From: Miscanthus floridulus
Lineage: Eukaryota; Streptophyta; Magnoliopsida; Poales; Poaceae
Assembly (NCBI RefSeq): GCF_019320115.1
Contig: NC_089584.1
Coordinates: 55,424,852-55,488,851 of the forward strand
Length of the DNA: 64,000 bases
Reading direction: 5' to 3'
The notes below the pieces were generated by a model. The model saw nothing but the letters and a program-made list of their open reading frames with translations. It had not been told where the DNA came from and did not search any database. The translations under genes were made by a program, and so were the position numbers. Below, one piece after another: positions 58,277 through 64,000 of the stretch; within the stretch, counting starts at the first letter, position 1; each line of letters begins with the position of its first letter.

Positions 58277-61200
58277 AAGTCATTTGATATTGCAACTTTG
58301 CCCAACCCTTTTATGTTGCCTTTTGAATTGTCACCAAATGTAATCCTTCCTTGACCATCCACTTCTTCATCTAGTGAGGTGAACATACGAGGATCACCGA
58401 TCATTTGTTGAGTGCAACCGCTATCAATAACCCAATGACTTCCACTAGTCTTGTAGTTCACCTACCCACACAAGAGATCAAGCTTGATTTTTAGGCACCC
58501 ACATTTGATGGGGGCCAACAACTTTCTCAATCAAACACTTAGCAACCCAAATTTTATTAGGCCTATTCTTGTTTGGTAGACCTAAGAACATAGCTTCGGC
58601 TTTGCCTTTAGCATTGTTTCTAATGATGAAGTGAGCATTGTAAGCAAAGGGTCTAGCATGCATGGGCAACGGTTGTGGTGGTGGAGTTTCACATTCATGA
58701 GCAAAGTGACCTTCTTGTCCACACTCAAAGCATCTCTTCGGCTTAGGCTTTGACTTGTATTGTTGATGTTGAGCTTTAGCTACCTTCTCTTGATTTGAAT
58801 GGTATCCTAATGCCACTTTTATCCATCTTCATCATGGTGTTCGTTAGTAGGTCACTTTGAAGATAGTGGCCTCTTGTGAACTTGCTCAAACCGGTCTTGA
58901 GATATTCCTTTTCCAACTTGAGTTTCTTGTTCTCTTGTTGAAGTGACTCATTGGTTGTTTGCTTCTCAAGAGCCTTCTACAACTTGAGTCTCTTGTTCTC
59001 TTTTCTTAGCATCTTATTCTCAAGAGTCAAATCATGATCATTGTCAAGGTTCTCTATCACAATTGTGTTAGTGGTTGATAGCTTTTCTAGATCCTTGTTT
59101 TGTTTCTCATTCTCACTCTTGACATTGATGTAATCATCATAGTTATTGGACTCAACCACTTTCTTGCCTTTTCTACTAGAACCTTGCTCAATGCTCTCAA
59201 CAATCAAGTCGTCACATGATGTGGCTATATCAATCTAAACAATATTGTTAGTAGCATCATGTGGCACATTGGATAAAAGCTCATGAGAAAGAACAAGATT
59301 ATCATGATTAATCTTGAGATTGGTGTCCTCTTCTTTTAGCAAATTGTATCTAGTGGTGAGCTCATTGTGTATCCCCTCAAGTTTATCATGTTTATCTCTA
59401 ACCTCCTTTTTAGAGGTTCTAAGCTCCTTGAGCTTGGATGACACAATTTTATTTTCTTCTCTAAGCTCATCACTAGCTTTTTCGGCTATGTCATACTTTG
59501 CTAAAGTGAATCATTCTCAAGTTGTAGCTTCTCATTTTTAGCTCTAGTCTTTCTAATGATTTTAGTGTATGAGTTTAGCAATTTGACAAGATCATCATAA
59601 GAAGGTGATTCAAATTCATCACCACTATCACTACCATTTTCATCACCACTACTATCATCATCACTTTGCACCTTTCGATCACATTTCATCATCAGGTTGA
59701 GCCACTTGATGATTCCCCAAAAATATAAGCCTTGACATTCTTCTTCTTGTGATATTCCTTCTTCTTGCCATCCTTCTTCTTGTGTGGCTCATTTTTCTTC
59801 TTCTCATCATCATCATCATCACTTGAATCATCTTCCTTGCCCTTAGACTTCTTCTTGTACTTGTCTTTCTTGGGCTTGGGGCATTGATGAGCTAGATGAC
59901 CAAGATCTCCATAATTATAGCAATCCATTTTGGAGACAGGGCTTTCTCTTGCTACTAGTGAAGAATTTCTTCTTCTTGCCATCAAACTTGATACCACTCT
60001 TGTTTAGCTTCTTAAGCATCTTGGTGGTTGTTGGTGGTCCTTAACTCACATTTTTAACACCAACAATTATATAAAATCCATCCAAACAAAACACCAAACT
60101 TTGTAAATAGGGTCTTACACTAACATATTCCATGAGTTCTGGTGAGTTGATCATTTTTAGGCACATATCCATGGAAAACAAAGGAAAACATACCAAAAGG
60201 CATGATCCATAGAAGCGTAAAGCAGACCTTGCGCAAAGGAACCAAGAGAAGGCCCACTCAACCAAAGAACTTGGCTAAGCACCGACATAGTAGAGGTGTA
60301 GGCCTAGCCAAGAACCCACCATAGCAAGGTGGTGGCTAGGTGCACCAGGCAGGGTGTGCCCACACCCCAACCTAGGCCCATTTGGCCCTAGCTTTGGTCA
60401 GTTGACACATACCGCCTTGTCCCAATGTCGGTGTCAAGGTGCTCGCTAGGTTCAATGTACCTAAATAAAGGTTTGAGGTTGGTTTGCTCCTTCCATATTG
60501 GGATCAAGCATATTTCCAAGGACCCCCTTCTCTCCACCTATAAAAGGAGGACCTCTCCCCCCTCATTCCAACAACACATAAGAGAGGAAGAGCACCAAAC
60601 AGCAAGAGCAAGAGCATCACTCCATGGGCTTAGGCCCTAGCTAGCTCCTAGAAGAGAAATAGGGAGAGATGTGAGGGAAGACTTCAGGGAAGAAGTGATG
60701 GGTTTGTCGGTAACCTTCCCCTACTTGTACCTCAGCGATGACCGGCTTTATACCTCAATAGGTATTTAGTAAGTGTTCATGATTCTTATGGTTCCAAGTC
60801 TCTGAGTAGTTAAGCTATATTTCTATTTGCTTGCGGGTTCATCATCCGTCCCCTGTGGCAGGATGCTCTAGTAGAAGGGCCCTTATAAAGACGGATAACC
60901 CTTGCTAGCGCTCTAGAGTAGTAGTCAATAGCATAGACATGCTGTCTAGGCTAGAGGCTACCTTCGTTTGCCTCATACTCTCTGGTTGAGGGGTAGGTGG
61001 CAGGTGGTCACAGCCCTGTCCATCCCTTGTAATCCCTCATGTTTGGGTATGGCATAGAGTTGGAGGTCAGCATCACCTGGCAGACTAGGTGTCATTTGGT
61101 GCCCTGAAGTAAGCAAGTAGAAGTAGAATTTATCTATCTTGAGACCCTAAGCCTGAGGAATCATTCTCTACCCTTATCAGCTATCCTTATGTTGTCCTTG

Positions 61201-62085
61201 GATGAATTATCTAGAAGAAATACCTTCATTCCCTATGGAAATATGATACCCTGAATACTTTTGAGTGAAAGCTACAACAGTAATTCCATACAGCTTGTGG
61301 ATTCTTTATGTAAACATTAAGAAATACCAACAATTGTTCTTCTCACCATGAGAGCAAGACTTGCATCATCAACTTCACCATCACTAGAGCTATCATGACT
61401 AACTTTTTCTTTTCTTCTCTTCTCTTGGGTAGCCTTGAGTGCCAAATCTTTCTTCTTTAACTGAAGAGGATCCTTCTTGAGGAGTGATGTGCATGTACGT
61501 CTCATGTGCATTGATCTTTCTAAATATTTGAGTTGGCGTAGTAGTGGAAAGTTCACCTTGATGAAGCACCATCACAATATGCCTATACTTATCAATGGGG
61601 AGGACACTCAAGATCTTTCTCACAACATCGGATGGCTTCATTTGAGAGAGTCCAAGCCCATTGACCTCCTCTACAAGAACATTCAAGTGAGAATAAATTT
61701 CATTAGCACTTTCATTTGGAAGCATTGCAAATAAATTGAGCTTCTTCATCACAAGATGATAGCATTCTTTGTGCTCATTCTTGGTTCCCTCATGGAGCAG
61801 TACAAATGTCTGACCATAGAGCAAGGGAGTATGTGGTTCCATACATGATTAAAGACATCCTTGCAAAGACCTCTAAAGAGGTTATTTATAGCCCTTGCAT
61901 TCCACTTCTCATAATTTATCTCATCACCAACAAAGTTGGCAGGGGTCCTTAGGTACGGGGAAGCCTTGTGTGGTGGCTCTAAACACTCCAATATGTATAG
62001 CCTATAAGTATGCCTCCATGCAAATTTCCCAACAAGAAAAATCATCTCCCTCAAAGATGGGAGGGGGTCCATCCCTGTGGGACAT
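58277..62085 (-). pseudogene. Sirevirus (copia) gag and start of pol (protease), interrupted by a solo LTR
   Basis: ATG at 62085 (minus strand) gives MSHRDGPPPIFEGDDFSCWE, the usual Gag start of Sireviruses of the Maximus type, some 40 bp past the PBS. Gag is readable in pieces: VMKKLNLFAMLPNESANEIY, VVRKILSVLPIDKYRHIV, LALKATQEKRRKEK. A 1.3 kb LTR (60029-61332) splits it after LALMVRRT. Then KMLKKLNKSGIKFDGKK, a first zinc knuckle reading CYNYGDLGHLAHQC (second Cys lost), a Lys/Asp-rich low-complexity tract, long coiled-coil segments (59690-58980), a good second knuckle CFECGQEGHFAHEC (58740-58700), and the protease with VIDSGCTQQMIGDPRMF (58430-58390). The protein stops being readable at the junction near 58277; IN, RT and RNase H are absent. 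Confidence 0.85.
60029..61332 (+). mobile_element. Solo Athila-type LTR inside Sirevirus gag
   Basis: Starts TGTTGGTGGTCCTTAACTC and ends GAAATACCAACA, homologous to 56588-57861. It contains a TATA region (CTATAAAAGGAGG near 60538). No PBS or internal sequence follows; gag resumes directly on both sides. The 5-bp flanks are GTGGT on the left and ATTGT on the right, unequal but each one change from what an ACAAC site (minus strand) would give, so the duplication may be decayed. Confidence 0.8.
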
Positions 62086-62124
62086 CTTGCTCTAGGTGGT
62101 TAAGCCTAATTTAAGGAAGCATGA

Positions 62125-62137
62125 GGCTCTAATACCA
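62125..62137 (-). other. Primer binding site, Sirevirus
   Basis: The minus strand reads TGGTATTAGAGCC three bases past the LTR end (62140), one change from the Met-tRNA PBS TGGTATCAGAGCC. Confidence 0.8.
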
Positions 62138-62139
62138 AT

Positions 62140-63745
62140 TGAAAGGATCAATATGCCCAAGAGGGAGGGTGAATTGGGCTAATTCTAAATTTCTTGCAAC
62201 AATTAATCCCTACACTTAACCCATTTCACCCCTAGTGCCTAAATGTGTTCTCTATTGATCTACCTGTACAAAAGTTTTACACCCTAGGTTCCAATTCCTA
62301 CTCTAGCATGGCAATTCTAAGAATGTAAAGACATGAATTGAATTGCTTCAAAAGTAAATGCTCAAAGTAAAGAGAGGGAGAGGAATGCGGCGATATTTTT
62401 CTGTGGTATCATAGAGTCATCACTCCCCACTAGTCCTCGTTGGAGCATCCACGCAAGGGTGTAGCTCCCCTTGATCCGCACAAGGATCAAGTGCCTCTTT
62501 AAGGGCTAATTCTTCAACACTCCATCATGGTGAATCAGTCCATAACTACTCACACCATGGCTTGGGTCATCCACAAGCTCTGACAGATGATCACCAAGCT
62601 TCCCATCACCACCGAGTCATCTAGGTGATGGCGATCTCCGAGAGTATCAAGCACAAACTCTTAGTTGACTAAGGCAAGCCTAATGAGAAAGGTGGATGTG
62701 CACTTGCTACTCCCTATGCACTAGTGAGGTCCTTAATATTGGATTATCAAATCTCAATCACCCCACTAGGCTCTTGCGCTCCCTTGCAGTCCAAAGAGTT
62801 TCCATAGCTAAACAAATGAGCAAGAGTGCTAGTTGGATGAGTCAGAGAAGTATTTATACTCCCCACTTCAAAACATACCCATTAGGGTCCAACTCAGGAC
62901 ATTTTGGGGTGACCGAACGTGCCTCTCAGAGTGACCTAGACGTGCCTGGTCAGTAGCCAACGGCTGCATTGCGTAAGCCTATTAGAGAAGAACAATATTG
63001 TGACTAGACCTAGAGCCAAGTCTAGGTCCTTCATGACTAGATGCATTTGGTCCTTAAATTTCCTCTCTAGATGCTTACTGATGTTGACTAGACTCTGCCT
63101 TGCTATCGTTTGGTCACAAGCCCTCCTGCGTACGGGTCATCTGTCCGCACCGAAGACCAGCTAGGCCCTATTCCAGCGTCATGTCCTAGTTCTGGCCAGG
63201 AGCTAGCGTTCCGGTCGATGCTTGAACTGTTGTTGTACATGCTTCCACTGGCTAGACCCCGCATCTATGTGTTAGGTCTAGCATTCGGTCAACACACATG
63301 CATCCACTCACTTCAAATTCGACCAACTTTGTGAACAGGATCGACTTCAAATGATCTTTGGGTTGTCCCTGAGCTACCTAGTGCTAAGTTTGATAAGTGT
63401 GCACCACACCTAAACCTTTAGACTCACTGAGGTCAAGCTACTAGTTTATACCCCCTTAATAGTATGGCTAAAGGAAAAACAAAGTCATAAACTACTCTCA
63501 TAAACTACTCTAAGTTTCTCTCCAACATCAATTCGACACTTAGAACTAGTCCGTCCTTAACATTGTCATCCATCCTTTGAAAACTGAAATGATTTCCATT
63601 GATAGGAGCATGAAAACCATAATTACCCAATCAATCACCATTACCATGACCTAACTCAAATTGCCTCTTCAAAACACACATTAGTCACAGTAATCTTGTG
63701 TTGTCATTAATCATCGAAACCCAACTAGGGGCCTAGATGCTTTCA
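62140..63745 (-). mobile_element. 5' LTR of a Sirevirus (copia), 1,606 bp
   Basis: The minus strand starts TGAAAGCATCTAGGCCCC at 63745, the typical opening of grass Sirevirus LTRs, and ends TTTCA at 62140. The GACGTGCC- and GACCGAACG-type words near 62910-62950 are the usual GC patch of this family. A PBS and gag start follow to the left. The matching 3' LTR is not seen. Confidence 0.85.
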
Positions 63746-64000
63746 GAATAAAAATTTGCATGCTCTTTATTCCTTGCTAAATATTCCTATAACTTGTAAA
63801 CACTTATAATAGGGACCCCATTCTATCTGAGTAATTGAAGAATGAGATATAGTAGGATGACATTGCTCTTACTTGCAAAGTACTTGGGATTTATCTTTGA
63901 AAAACAAAAATTCAAATAGCTTGTTCCATGAATGATATGCAAAATTCCCACCAAAGACATATATTCATACATGACAAAACCTTCTACATTTGCCTCTTAC
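63746..64000. other. Flanking AT-rich sequence, nothing recognised
   Basis: Sequence outside the Sirevirus LTR. GAATA at 63746-63750 would be one copy of its target duplication. No frame or motif of note. Confidence 0.4.

Noticed and set aside
1..64000. A host gene, defence system or biosynthetic cluster
   Set aside because: Every recognisable protein domain is Gag, PR, RT, RNase H, IN, chromodomain or the Tat antisense protein; I found nothing else that I could support.

Overview
The window looks like intergenic chromatin of a large-genome grass, probably Panicoideae (sorghum, sugarcane or Miscanthus type). The organism is inferred from the retroelement families and their long LTRs; no host gene supports it. 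I find no single-copy host gene, tRNA, rRNA or CRISPR array. Nearly everything I can identify belongs to LTR retrotransposons that are nested, inverted or truncated, and decayed mostly by nonsense mutation.

Layout. 1-3972: minus-strand gypsy element (start of its internal region, then a 3.7 kb 5' LTR) abutting the gag-like ORF of a second minus-strand element (3973-5170), which has its own PBS and 4.66 kb 5' LTR (5338-10001). 10002-23430: minus-strand Tat-lineage element with a 385-bp 5' LTR, decayed gag, PR, RT, RNase H and INT, two tandem-repeat arrays, and a plus-strand intron-containing antisense gene (11861-15037) with its own TATA box. 23490-29361: three copies of one small non-autonomous gypsy family arranged minus/plus/minus, giving a near-palindrome of about 1.4 kb arms centred near 24990 and a tail-to-tail inverted repeat centred near 28567. 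29362-36969: chromovirus-like (Tekay/Del) pol, a full 3.18 kb LTR, PBS, gag-position ORF and a partial LTR. 36970-37990: 3' end of a plus-strand Tat-like element. 38003-39488 plus 54488-54589: Athila-like pol split by a complete 14,994-bp element (39489-54482) with 5.17 kb LTRs and a perfect TTAAT target duplication. 54590-56018: unknown ORF with TATA and poly(A) signal. 56020-63745: minus-strand Sirevirus (copia) pieces mixed with Athila LTRs and an Athila gag start.

Main observations: (1) an antisense, apparently spliced gene in the Tat element; (2) a 14,994-bp element that is 69 percent LTR, lacks recognisable gag-pol, and carries a degenerate tandem ladder of about 180-190 bp in each LTR; (3) nonsense codons throughout that are mostly TAG where the family has Gln (CAG), as expected from C-to-T decay of methylated CHG sites; (4) large inverted arrangements of one family. 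None of these is shown to be an active system. Coordinates of LTR tips were read from TG...CA ends, PBS and TSD by eye.
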